Below are positions 49,661 to 61,392 of a DNA stretch of 64,000 nucleotides, one piece after another; the first letter of the stretch is position 1, and every line of letters starts with the position of its first letter. The notes below the pieces were generated by a model, which was not told the DNA's origin, searched no databases, and saw nothing but the letters and a program-made list of their open reading frames with translations. The DNA is from Gonium pectorale. Lineage: Eukaryota; Chlorophyta; Chlorophyceae; Chlamydomonadales; Volvocaceae. A program made the translations under genes and the position numbers. The stretch is taken from NCBI GenBank assembly GCA_001584585.1, contig LSYV01000006.1, forward strand, positions 2,033,544 to 2,097,543, read 5' to 3'.

Positions 49661-50252
49661 CACCCGAAGGCGCGACGTTGCCAGTAGGGTGGTTCATTCA
49701 CGCTCTGTTTTGCGGTTTGCAGTGGAGTTAGGGGTTCGCGATTTCGTGGGGAGGGGGATGTCTTGCTCCCTGTGCTCCATAAATGAGTCATCCTGGTCTG
49801 TCTCTCTCCTGTTCTTTTGTTCGTCTCCTCTTCTTCTTTGTTTTCGTCGTCCCGTCTTCCCGTTCTGTGGTCTTCAGGTGCTCCTTCTCTCCGTGTGTGT
49901 GCCGTCGGTTTGTTCGGGGTGGTTCACGGGGATCACGGGAGGGCTGTCTGTCCCTCCCGATGCCTGCGCCCTTTCTTTCCTCTCATCCTTTACCCTTTCC
50001 ACAGGAATAGAGCGGGAAGTCCAAGTAACCAGACGCCACATCCCCGTGCATGTGTGAAGGGGGGGGGCATGGGTCACGGCGTGTGTGTGGGCCCGGGGAA
50101 CCAACAGCCGCAGGACTCGCGCATTTTTGCAGACTGAGTGTATATTGCTCGGGCCTGTTTCGGCTGACCCAAGGGGCTTCCGCTCGTCCGTACATCCGGG
50201 ATCTAGATCCAAACTCGTTCGAAAGGCTAACAAGCCACACAAGCTGATAAAC

Positions 50253-50482
50253 ATGGACGCGCTTCTTATTGTCTTCGATCAGTACAGACATTGCAACTTG
50301 TCCAACGGTGAGTGCTTTGCATTTGTCGCTGGAGTACCCTACACGGCATAAGCAATCGCGTAGGTGGCAATGCAATCACAAAACAAGGTCCCGATTAGAC
50401 CTCCAGCGCTCCAGCCCCGCTCGATGTGAGCGCGCGAGCTAACGCCACGTCAAAGGGAGCAAGGCAGAAGGATCATGGTGCT
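50253..50482 (+). promoter_or_regulatory. Possible upstream exon and overlapping uORF of the propeller gene
   Basis: An ATG at 50253 opens 18 codons to a CCAACG|GTGAGT donor at 50307. A GGCAAGGCAG-type acceptor at 50467 would join it to the main exon, giving a short upstream frame that ends at TAA 50480-50482, overlapping the main ATG (50475) out of frame. Inferred only from splice motifs. The preceding 49661-50252 is pyrimidine-rich with no gene seen. Confidence 0.25.
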
Positions 50483-52358
50483 AAGGGGCCCGCTGCTAGC
50501 CGTTACAGCGGCTTCGCTGCTCCTCATTGCTGTGCAAGCGGCGACTGATGTCGCCGTGTCGTGGACGGGTATGCCGGCACTATACAATCCATCCCTCGTG
50601 GAGCACGGCGACAAGTACCTCTCCGCGCTAAAGCGGACGACATTCCTCAAGGCAAAGGGCAAGACGTTCTGGTTGAACACCCTGTACATGTGCGTGGGTC
50701 CCAAGGACAACCTGGCCGGCCTACAGTGTCAGCTTTACAACCCCTGGCGCGAGGGCTACCTCGAATGCGAGTTTGACTCGCGCGTCCGTGACGGCAAGAC
50801 GGACGTGACGGGCCTGGGGGACGTCAAGGTGTGGGTGTGGCCCGGCAAGGGAGTCTACACCATCTTTGGCCGCAAACCCGAGCGGGCGGGCACGGATGGC
50901 CCGTACTGCCCCAGTCAGGTGGTGTACGACCAGTGGATCGCGCAGGTGATCCCCGAGCAAGGATCTGGGCAGTGGCGGCTGCAGAAGCCGCTGCGGCTGT
51001 ACCTGGATAGCAGCTACCAGTACCCCAAGCAGGCGCCGTACATTATGGAGAAGGTGAGCGGACCGCAGAGGCGCCCGGGATGGAGCACAGCGGACACGGC
51101 AGTGAAGAGTGAAGGGTTGCTTTGCTGGTATGGACGCCGCTTGTCTAGCAGCGCGGTTTGATCCAGGCAGAAGGCAGGGCGAGATGCCGTGCGAAGACGC
51201 GTTCTTCCATGCAGTCGTGGGGCTTGGAGTAGGTTCGTCACGAGTTGTGCCCGTCCATGTCCATGCGTGCGGGGCCGAGCCCGGCCCACGGGTGGGTGGG
51301 CATGGCGCCGTCGACTGCGCGCCGGGTACGCACCCCGCATGCCCGTGGCGCTCCTCCTCGCCAGTCAGATGCCACCACGCGTCCCTGCGCCCGCGGCCGG
51401 TCGGTTAGGCCCCGCCTGTTCTCCGGCCTCCCGCCATCCCAACCACACCCCTCCCACTTCCCCTTCCTCCTTCCCCCACCTCCAACCCGGTACCCCGCCC
51501 CCCCCGGCCCCTCGACCCCGACCCTCCCAGAACTGGATGCCCTGGGTGTACCGCGCGCCCAACGGCACCGAGGTGTTGCTTGTGACGCACAGCGTAAACC
51601 CCCACCGCGTGCTGGCGGTCAGCCCCAGCGGCGCCTGCACCGTGGCGCACGAGACTCCGGGAGACCCGGCGCTCTTCGCGCGCTTCGGCGGCCACGACGT
51701 CCACGGCGGCCCGCCCGTGGTGTACGTTCCCGCCGCCCTCAGCCGCGACGGCAAGCCCTACTACCTGGGCATCATGCACTTCATCGTGCTGCTGGGCGGG
51801 TCCGGCGGCGGCGGCGGCGGTGGGGGAGATGCCGGGCTAAGGGGCGCCGCCGGCGCAGCGGCCGCCGGCCGCGGCGCCACCGGCCGCGTGCTGCAGCAGA
51901 TGCCGCTGTTCCTGGTGGAGCAGCAGCAGCGCCAGGCGGTCTCCATTGACGCCGAGCAGAAGCCCTTGGCAGCCTCCGACGGCAGAGGGCCCAAGCGCGT
52001 TGCGGTCGGTGGGGGTAGTGCCGGCGGCCGCGTGCGGCGCAGGAAGAAGGTCAAGCTCTACCGCCACTTTGCCTACAAATTCGCCGCCGAGCCGCCCTTC
52101 GCCATCACGGCCATATCGGACGAGCTGCCCCTGACCTTCTACCGCAACGCGGCTCACCCCACGAAGGCCTTCATCGCCTACGTCGCGGGCTTCCACATGA
52201 CGCCCAACGGCACGCTGCTGATCAGCTACGGGGCCGGCGACCGCGAGGCGCGCGTGCGGTTGCTGGCGCTGGCGGAGCTGGAGGCGACGTTTACGGGCCG
52301 GGTGGCCTTCCTGCAGCACGCGGCTCAGGCCAGAGCGCGGGGGCAGGGACAGGGATGA
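50475..52358 (+). CDS. Secreted beta-propeller glycosidase-like protein (2 exons, 468 aa)
   Basis: Exon 1 50475-51053 and exon 2 51531-52358 join at phase 0 (GAGAAG|GTGAGC ... TCCCAG|AACTGG). The N terminus LRGPLLAVTAASLLLIAVQA is a signal peptide. Segments ALYNPSLVEHGDKYLSALKR, NWMPWVYRAPNGTEVLLVTH, SVNPHRVL, GGPPVVY and a C-terminal NGTLLISYGAGDREARV follow the blade order of five-bladed propeller proteins related to glycoside hydrolase or glycosyltransferase families. I infer a luminal or extracellular sugar-acting role; substrate unknown. An insert of about 85 residues (about 282-370), Gly-, Ala- and basic-rich, splits two conserved blades and is probably a loop expansion. TGTAA at 53357-53361 is a candidate 3' signal. 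Confidence 0.78.
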
Positions 52359-53939
52359 GGTCAGGAGGCTGGGGTTTCAAGGGACAATTATACTTCGGTA
52401 GTTGCGAAGCTAGCCTTGATGCGTATGCTGTCCTGGGCTGTGCAGGACGCGGGCTCAGCACATCTTTTGGGTCTTTTGAAGCGAGCAACTCCCAATGGGA
52501 CTGGTGCCGGTGGGCGGGATGAGGGCCGCCTGGGGCTCGCGCCCGAATGAAGGCCGGGGGCGGGGAATTGAAATGGTTCATGCGCATGGGTGCGGGTACG
52601 TGCATAGAAATTGTAGGGGGCAGCCACCGCACAGGAAGAGCGTGGGTGCTGGAGAGGTTCGGGCAATGCTTTGACCCCTAAAAGTCAATGCCCGCCGCAA
52701 GCTGGGCTGGCCGCTGCGTTATGCGGTGCTTGGGAAGCTGGCCGAGGCCCGTCTTCCACGCGCGGAGAGGGACCACCCAGACTTGGGGGCGCGTTGGCAG
52801 ACCGTTGAGGGCAGTGCTGGCAAGGCGGCAAGCTTGGCAACAAGAACAGAAGGCCACCGGCGAGCTCGGCAGCATGCAAGGCTCTTCGAGCAGTGGAAAC
52901 GGCGCTTCAGCCAATGCTGGGTTGACGCATACCGTAGTGGGCAGGCGCTTGAGACAAAACTGTCTGCGCGGGAACGGTCTGCGACGCGAGGGGCAGTGAT
53001 CCGGCGCGAGCGGGGAGCAGGGGCTTTAAAGAGGTACCGGAGCGGTGCGCCGTGGGAGAGGTGTGGCCCTCTAGGTGTGTGATGCAGAGACCACGTGATG
53101 AGCAACCGTGGGGCAACCGGCCCAGCAGGCGACGCAAAGCGCGTCGGGCCGGTGTGGAGTCGGCACCAGGTGCAGCAGCGCCGTGCGCCAAGTTGCAGCA
53201 GCTTCCGTGCATTCCTCGATTAGGGCTGACAGTACGAGATTGATGCGCCATGAACGCGTGAGTAACATTTGCGATGTGTTGCAGTGGCCCGCAGTCTGCG
53301 CCGTTGCCCCCCTGTGCTACATGGTCGGTTGTGTCGTGCAGTGTCCGTGTACGGCGTGTAATACTGGTGCACACTCAACAGGGTGCGGCAGCATTCTCAC
53401 GGTGCGAAGAGAGCGGAATGCAGGACCCGCGCGGTGCAAGCCTGCGTGTGTACGGGCATTGGAGCGGCTGTCGTACGCTTCTGATGCAAGGAAGGCAACG
53501 GGAAATATTGAGAAATGAAACTGAGACATGCCACGGTCGCAAACGCCGGAACCACAAGCGCTCGCGGGTCCATTGGCATCAAGCCGGCGTGGCGGGTCCG
53601 CCGGGAAGCACAGACTTAGTCATGCCGACAGGTTCGGGCTCCCTGCCAGTCCCTGCCTATGGGAGCGGCCCTGTGGGGCATGTGGACTGCTGCCAGCTGT
53701 GTGATTACTGCTACTGTGGATAACAGGCCGAGGCTCGAGGTTTGGTGGGTCGGTGGGTCTCGGCGCAGTTACGGAGCGTGAGTGGGTGCAACGCGAGTGT
53801 CGACTGGTTAATGCGTAACGGTACATGTTTCAGCATACGTACTCTAATAAACCCTGCGAATCAGACTTCAGCACAAGTGCAGTTGCAATCTGCCGCTTTA
53901 CGCATAGCATTTCGGGCCCGTGTGTGTCTGCTCTCTGGA
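52359..53939. other. Intergenic region without supported gene
   Basis: Contains the probable 3' UTR of the propeller gene (TGTAA at 53357-53361) and the upstream region of the small membrane protein gene. An open plus-strand frame at 52726-53082 is rich in Arg and lacks a clear coding bias or splice context. Confidence 0.5.
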
Positions 53940-54608
53940 ATGGGCACAAAGGGCGACAAGGGTGAGTGGTGGTCGTGGAGCAGGGGATCGGTCTGCAGCT
54001 GTCTACACGCGGTTCCGGTGGGGGCTCGGAACTCAGTTCCCTTGCCCATGGCTCAAGCGTCTGGTTATGTACTTATGTCTCATCAGCACTGCGTGATCTA
54101 AATTACGTTTCAGCATTGTCCTTGCATGGCGATCCTGCGCAGACCAAGTCTCACGCGGCACATCAGCCTCCGCGGCCCGGAAAGTACTTGGCGACCGTGA
54201 GAAGTTTGAGACCTACAAAGGAGAGAAGGTCAGCTGACGTCGCGATGCGTCGCCCTTGTAGATGCGTCGCCTTTCTATGCGTGCCAGCACGGCGTGGCAG
54301 TGCTTTGAGCCCCCCCATGTATGTATGGCAAACAATTATGCCGAGCCTGCGCCATCCGCACCCCCCGCATACACCTATCCGCGGTCTCGCCTGACCCCAC
54401 CGTTCCACCCGGCCCCAACAACCTGCCCCTCCAACCCCTCCCTTGACAGCGCGCGGCCACCCAGGCCCGTAAGGCCCCGCGCCGTCAAAAGAGCTTTGCC
54501 TCTGACTTCCCCCTGGGCGCCCCCGGCCTCTACCTCACCGTCATAGCCTTCGTGGCCTTCGTCTGCGCCGCCCTCTACTGGGTGGTCGTCTTTGCCCTGC
54601 CTAACTAG
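53940..54608 (+). CDS. Small single-pass membrane protein (3 exons, 83 aa), unrecognised
   Basis: Exons 53940-53961, 54143-54228 and 54465-54608 fit perfect phase: ATG plus seven codons then G|GTGAGT; CGCAG acceptor to GAGAAG|GTCAGC; CCCAG acceptor to TAG. The protein begins MGTKGDKDQVSRGTSASAAR, continues VLGDREKFETYKGEKARKAP with a basic RRQK cluster, then SDFPLGAPGLYLTVIAFVAF and a hydrophobic end ...YWVVVFALPN. It has one C-terminal transmembrane helix with only a few residues beyond it, so a tail-anchored topology with the charged N terminus in the cytosol is likely. The exons are too short individually to stand out. I do not recognise the family. It lies 334 bp upstream of the Pelota ATG on the same strand. 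Confidence 0.72.
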
Positions 54609-54623
54609 AAGCCTCAGGCTTCT
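54609..54623 (+). other. Perfect hairpin immediately after stop codon
   Basis: GAAGCCTCAGGCTTC starts on the base after TAG: a 6-bp perfect stem with a 3-nt loop in the 3' UTR of the small membrane protein gene. No TGTAA occurs between this stop and the Pelota ATG. Confidence 0.5.
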
Positions 54624-54942
54624 CGCCTAGAGGGTCTGCGTCTCGGGGCGCCACCCGGCAGCCGCTCCAGCAGCAGCGGAGGCCCTGTGGGCTTCTCGGC
54701 GCAGCCGGCGGCCCAGGCACCAGCGCGGGGCTGCATCGGGGTAGCAGCCGTGCCCGGAGGCCGTCCTGGCTCTGCCTGCCTGGGTGCTTCCTCAGGCTGC
54801 TTGCTGCTTGGCAGCGCGCCAGGGAAGCTCCGTTCCGGCCACTTGGCTTGGCCGTTGTTAGGGAGTTCGCGAATCCGTTTCACAGTTTCGACCTCAAGAG
54901 CCTTCCTGGACCTTTGCCAGTCGCGCTCAGCGCCGCGCAGCC

Positions 54943-57900
54943 ATGAAGCTCCTATCCCAAGGGTTTAGCAAGGGGGCGGAGGGCTACGTGAAGCTGCTGC
55001 CGGAGGAAGGTGAGTGCAGAGGCGGCGCGGCTCGCGGCGCCGTCTGCCGGGCCAAGGCAGCGGGCTGGGTCACTGCTGGGGTCACCGGCGCGCGGCCAGT
55101 CACTGGGCGAGCCTACGCGCCTGCGTGCCTGTCTCTGGGGGACGCAGCTCGTGCTCGTGCTAGTGCTGCAGCTCGTGCGAGCCGAGGCGGCAGCAAGAGG
55201 CCCGGAGCGGTTGCCGGCCGGTGCGACGCGCACGCGTACAACAGCATGGCTGTCCGTCTCTTGGCGTGCACGGTGGTCATCCGGCTGAAGGGCTGGCAGC
55301 AGGGCTTATCGGACTGGGGCCGTGTTTGGTTCGGGCGGCTGGCTGCCGGGTAGCGTGCTCGACTGCGTAACTGCGCAACTTGGCCGTGATACCGGTACTG
55401 GCCGCCCCGCCCTCCGTGACCCTCCCTGGGTGCCCCGCGTGCGCTGCAGCCGAGGACATGTGGCACACGTTCAACCTGGTCCGCGAGGGCGACCACATCA
55501 CCGCCACCACCTTCCGCAAAGTGCAGGTCAGTGCGAGCCGTCTGGAGGCGGGCGGCCGGCAGGTGCCTACCGGCGGCAGCGGCCCCTCGTGCGACGGCCC
55601 GCGCTGGTGTCTCGAGGGCGGGGGCTGGGAAGGCATCCGGGCACGTAGTAGAAAGCCACCACACAGCTCGGTGGAGGAGCCGTGCGGCTTGAGCGGCAGC
55701 GAGCGGCCGCCATCGAGTCACCGCCACCATACCGCATCTTCGTCTTGAATGCGTTGTTGTGCGGTGTGCAAAGGATGTGAGCAGCGACCGTACGGGGGGG
55801 ATGCTGCTGCCGCGCAGCCCGGCGCCTTGCGACACGCACCCCGCGACCGGCAGCGGCCCGCCGAGGCGTAGACCGTGTCCCCGCACCCGCCGGCGGCTCT
55901 CTGCCCTGCTGCCGGGGCCCCACGCCCCGCGCTGCCCCCCGCCTCGCAGGTGGACAAGGGCACGGGCGCGGACACTGAGCGGCTCAAGCTGAAGCTCACG
56001 CTGGAAGTGGAGGGCATCGAGTTTGATGCAGAGGGTGGGTGGGCGGGTGTGGTGATGAATGCGTGTGTGTGGGGGGGGGATGGGGGGGATGGGGGGGAAG
56101 AGTAGTCCTTGGCTCGGGCAACGAATCCTGTCGCCCACGCACCATCGCGCCGCCCCCCGGTCGCCTAGCGCTGCGCACCCCACACCAACTCATGGCTGGA
56201 GAGCTGGTCAGACGCTTTCAAGTCGTCCGGGACCAGCCGTGGACTCGCTCGTGTGGTCATACGCTGCGATGTTGTCATGAATCTGCACATGCACTCACAG
56301 CGGGCGGTCTGACCCTGTTGGTTGGCGCTCCGCAGGCGGCGTGATCCGCATCAAGGGCCGCAACCTAACTGAGAGCGAGCACATCAAGCTGGGCGCCTAC
56401 CACTCGGCGGAGCTGGAGCTGGGCCGTGCGTTCACGCTCCAGAAGTCGCTGTGGGACGCGCTCGACATTGATCGTGTACGGCAGGTGCGCCGTACAGGGA
56501 TGTGCCGTGCGGCGTGGCGCTGGTGCGGGGATTGATGCAGTGCAAGCGTGGGCGCTTGGATTGCAGTCGTGGCATTGGGCTGGCACGACGGTACTCGACG
56601 TGGTTTAGCGGTGGCGCGCCTGCGTCTTCGGGACTTGAGGAATCACGTGTCGTCCCCGTGTCGGGCTACGCTCCCGCCTCCTCTTGTGCAACCCAGTCAC
56701 TCCTCTCGCCCGCCCTTCCTGCCGGTTCCTTCAATCATCGCGTGTCCCGCGCATCCCCCATCATCGCATCACCCACCTTCTTGCCCACGGACTGAGGTGC
56801 CTTCCCCCTCCCTCGCGCGCGCCCCACAGGCCACCGATGTCGCGCTGTCTGCGGACCTGGCCGCCGTGCTCATCACGGTGCGGAGATGGCGGGCGGGCGG
56901 GCGGGCGGGAGGCAGTGGCGACTCCCGGCTCCCGCCTCCTACGGTCCCCGCCTCCCCATCATCGTGTGTCTCCTTCCCAGTTCCCACCCTCCCGGCGCCG
57001 CCGCAGGAGGGCCTTGCCAACGTGTGCCTGGTGGGCGGCAGCACCACGCTGGTGCGCGCGCGCGTGGAGGCCAACCTGCCCCGCAAGCGGGGCGCCGCCG
57101 CCCTGGGGTACGACAAGGTGAGTGCGTGTGTACTCCCAATACGGAGCCGGGCGGCCCGATGCGCGTGTTTGCTCAGAAATTCAGTTGTGTGGGGAACAGC
57201 GAAAGGGACCGGCCGGCTACTGCCTCTGCCGCGGTACCGTAACCACCCCATCCCGCACAGCCGGTCACAGCACAGCGGAACGAGTCCGCGCGTTGCAGCA
57301 CTGTACCACTGTACGCCGCTACCTCTGTGCGCTCTCGTCACTGGCATGCCACGGCCTCGGCCGGGGACGCACGCTTACCCGTACCCACGCTCGGCGACCC
57401 GCCTGCCCCTCGCAGGCCTGGTCCCGCTTCCTGGAGCACGTCTTCACTGCGGTGGTGCGCCACGTGGACTTCTCGGTCGTCAAGTGCCTCGTCATCGCGG
57501 GTGGGCGGGGCGCGGTGGGGTGGGGTGGGGTGAAGGTGGGACTCGCCGCTGCGGGCAGCTAGGGGAGCGCGGGGGACCCTGCCTTCCAGGCGCCACACCT
57601 GGCCGCCCCCCACCGGATCCCCTTCCGTCGGCCCCTGTCCCCCCCTCCTCTCGTGCTCCGACGCCCACGCAGACTGCCCCGCGTTGCCCCCTCGTTGCTC
57701 CGCCGCCAAAGCACCCAAAGGGTCCGCTGTCCGCCGGCGACCCCGCAGCCCAGGCCTGTCGGCAGCTGCCCGCCGCCAAGGGCACCTGCGTGCGTGCCTG
57801 GTATGCCCCCTCACCTCCCCGCCATCTCTGCCCCGCAGGCCCCGGCTTCGCGAAGGACCAGTTCAAGGAGTTTTTGGAGGCAGAGGCGGTGCGGCGGGAG

Positions 57901-60034
57901 GTCAGGTGCGGCCTCGTGGAGGGCTCCTTGATCGCTGCGTCCGCTGGCGGCGATTGCTTGCTGGCGGCGTTCTCATGGCGCTCATATGCTGCGTGTCCGA
58001 GGCTCGGGCCCCACGACGGGGCTTTACCCATTGCGCCAACCCACCCATCCCCAACCACACACACAACCGGGCACACACTGGCGCGGGGGGTTCTTCGGGG
58101 GTTCCTTTAGCTGAGTCGTGCGGAGGGTCCTTAGGCGGCCGGCTGCTTTGCTGTCTCGTTTTAGACCTGCTTTAGGCATTCCGTCCTGAATACGTAACAC
58201 ACTGGTGTGGTGTCGGTCCCTTCATTTGGCGCTGCCTGCTGGCCCCGCTGCCTGCCCTTGGCGGCCCAAGCCCCCGAGGGGTGCCTGCCTCGTTTGCGGT
58301 CGGCTATCCGAACTTGGGCTGGCAGTGCTGCGCGGCGCTCCGGGATGTGCCGCGTGCACCGGAGCTCCCGAAGCTCCTCCCCCACGCGGTTGCACTTGGT
58401 AGCTCCATACACCATGCACCATGTTCCTTTGCACCATCGCCCTTTGTTCTCAACGTCTCCGCCCCTCACCGCCGCAGGCCCCTCATCGAGAACAAGGACA
58501 AGATCCTGCTGGCGGCCGCGTCCTCCGCCTACAAGCACAGCCTCAAGGTGCGGCAGCGGGCCGGTGTAGAGCCACACCACCGGGGGAAGGGCACGACGAA
58601 TGGCTCCGGCTGTTTGGTTGCCTCGTATCGCCTTCTCAAACCTTCATTCTCGCTCCCGACCGCCCAACCGCCCCTGCTCCCAGTTTCACCACCCCTCCCC
58701 CGCCACCCCACCTCGGTGGTTTGGGACAGCATGCGCCTCAGGCCTCTCCAGTGAGAACGCCTTTTCCTGGTGTGGCCGCCTCCCCCTGCAGGAGGTGCTG
58801 TCCTGTCCGGGCATTGCCTCCCGCATCAAGGACACCAAGGCGGCGCGGGAGGTGAACGCGCTGCAGGTGTGGCGGGGGCGGGAGCGGGAGCGGGGCGTAC
58901 GATGAGGGCGCGGCCCGGGGCGGGGACACGAAACGGGGGACGCTTTACACCTGCAGGACTGGGACGGAGGGGTGGGGCTGATGGCGGGGGTGGGCCGGGC
59001 GGGGCACCAGATGTTGGGCCGGCGCACCAGAGGCGCGAGGGCGATTGCTTGCTTCTGGCAACAAATCTGTGTATCCTGTGGACCAGCTCGTGAGCCCTGT
59101 TCGGTACTGGTTGCTGTAATCCCAGGACGCACCTTACCGTCGAGGTTTGCCTCCTAACGTCGCTCCGCCCCGCTCCCCGCCCCGCCGCAGGACTTCTACG
59201 ACCTCCTCGCCACCGACTCGACCCGCGCCTTCTACGGACCAGGACACGTCTTCGCGGCAGCAGAGCTAGGTGCGCCCTCCCGGTCTGCCGTTCGCGGGGC
59301 CCGGTGCCGCGCGGATGGTGGGTTGATCATGGGCCTGGGGTCGCAAAGCAGCGTCCGGGCCCCCGCCTGTGGGGCTCCGGGCACGAGAGCTCCCAGCCCG
59401 CACACCGTAGCTGCTGCCTGCGATGCATGTGATGCGACGCAGACCAACCCACGCTCCCCACTCTCCCATTTCCTTCCCCCCCAGGCGCCATCCAGGTATT
59501 GCTGCTGAGCGACTCGCTGTTCCGCATCAACCACATCGAGAAGCGGCGCAAGTACGCGGAGCTGGTGGAGGGGGTGCGCGAGGCGGGCGGAGAGGCGCTG
59601 GTGGGTGACGGGCAGTGGCGGCGCGGGCGGGCTGACGAGCGGTTGAACGGGCCGTCAGGCGGGGTCAGGAGAGGGCAGGCTGCAAGGGCGTCTTTGCGTC
59701 GGCCCCCCAACTGGAGTCTTAGCGACGGCCTTGCGGCGCCCGGTCGGCTCGCTCCGCTGCACCGCCTCCTCTCCCGGCTCACCTCCCACCTCCACACTCC
59801 AAACGGCCCTTGCTCCGAAAGCTACGTGCCAATGCCATGTGGGTACAACTCCCCCGGGAAACATGTATGCCCCGCCCCGCCCGCCCGCCCCGTGCTGCCC
59901 TTCCGCCCGCCCGCCAGATCTTCTCCGCCATGCACGTGTCGGGCGAGCAGCTTAACCAGCTGTCCGGCATCGCCGCCATCCTGCGCTTCCCGCTGCCCGA
60001 GCTGGAGGACATGGAGATACCCGCCGACGTGTGA
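54943..60034 (+). CDS. PELO: Pelota (Dom34) ribosome-rescue factor (13 exons, 381 aa)
   Basis: Exons: 54943-55009, 55450-55526, 55950-56034, 56336-56484, 56830-56877, 57007-57117, 57416-57500, 57839-57905, 58478-58547, 58792-58866, 59191-59269, 59485-59600, 59918-60034. All phases close and the length matches the family. With Hbs1, Pelota releases ribosomes stalled on mRNA (no-go decay). Domain 1 (about 1-130): [65 protein letters not shown]. Domain 2 (about 135-265): [19 protein letters not shown] and the PGF turn at about 209-211 ([20 protein letters not shown]). Domain 3: [20 protein letters not shown] and [20 protein letters not shown], ending in an acidic tail. It lacks the GGQ motif of eRF1, as expected for Pelota. 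Intron 3 holds poly-G runs (56070-56098). Confidence 0.97.
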
Positions 60035-61392
60035 AGCCGCCAGCGGCCACACGGCCAGCGGACTTGGACCCGGGGCCCTGGGCTTGGCAGTGGCCGTGGG
60101 AGTGGGTGTGGGTGTGGAACTGACTGCGCCCGGCCGCGGGGTCGCTCCACGGGCAACTGACGATCACGGGCGGTGGAGGCACGGCGCCTGCCGGGTATGG
60201 CGGCGGAGACGAGCGCAAGTCGTGGGGTCATGCCGATCCAGGCTCGTGCAGGCGGCGGCAGTGCAGGTACCGGTACCCAAACCCACCTTGGAGGCGGGGC
60301 CCGTGCCCGATGTGGCCGTGGCAGCTTGGCGGTGGTGGTAAGCCCGCGGAGCCGTGGACGGTGCCGGTCCGGCTGCGGAGCTGCACGTCCGGGTCGGCCC
60401 GAACTCCGGGGCGTGAATCAGATGGCCGCTGGCTCCTGGCTGGACGAGCTTGCCGGGACCGGCTGCGCGGGTGCAGGAGGGGGCAGTAGTGGAGGAGTCG
60501 GGAATGAGAGGCAGGGGCCGCAGAGTGCGCGGCGGTGGCTGGCAGGCTGGTGTTGTGTGTGTGGGGGGGAGGGGGGGCCCTGAGTGGCGAGGGGGCGGGG
60601 GGGGGGCCGCTTGCGGCATGTTGGCGACGGGGTTGCGCGGGCAGAGGCGAGCGGTGTTGCGAAAGCCGACCCTTTCTCGGGTTGTGCTCTCTGTTGTAGC
60701 TTGTACCGCACCGCCGAGCGTGCCTTGGCATCGGTAGCGTTTGTTGACTCGTCGGACTCTTCCGTGTCGATCACATTTGGTGAAGGCTCCGGCCATATCT
60801 GTTAGAATGGCAGACACGAACCGAGCTAACAAAGCGTGGCCGTCAGCTACGCACAGCTTGTAGCCCTCCCTCCTGCTGGCGCCTATCCACGCTGGGACAC
60901 GTTGGCCGTATTGCCGGTATCCGCGCAGGCCGGCCCGCAGCATCCGCCCACGCTTCCTCACGCGTCCCTCGTTGCAGCGTTTTGATTTCCGTCCTCAGCA
61001 GGTGACCCCGGAAGCAAGGTCTTGCCCTACCGATGCTGACACCTCACTCAGACATCCCGTCCCGGCACCGCCTCGTGCAGCACCTTGCAGCGCGCGTTCA
61101 ATCACACCCCAAGGGCCCGCGTGAAAAGGCCCCACTGCGCGTGCAGCCCGGCGCCTCGACATCTACGTGCTTAACACAGCACACGTTTCATGCCCGTTCA
61201 TCGGGGCGCACTTGGTTCGTATGCACCGCAACGAATACTGATTGGAGCCGACCGGACGCCCACGCAGCACGTATCGGCAATCACTCCTGTGCCGCATGCG
61301 CGGGAGCGGGAAGGTCGGCCTGAGCTCGCTCTGCTAATGAGTACGGCAGCCGGGTGTATGTAACTTTAGGATTGAGGCACACCAGGCGAGCG
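60035..61392. other. Convergent 3' intergenic region
   Basis: Between the stops of Pelota (+) and the BTB gene (-). Contains G-runs near 60565-60607 and a plus-strand TGTAA at 61359-61363, a distant candidate 3' signal for Pelota. No gene recognised. Confidence 0.5.

Noticed and set aside
55113..56183. 356-codon minus-strand frame over Pelota exons 2-3
   Set aside because: The Pelota exons on the plus strand are unmistakable; the opposite frame is GC-driven.
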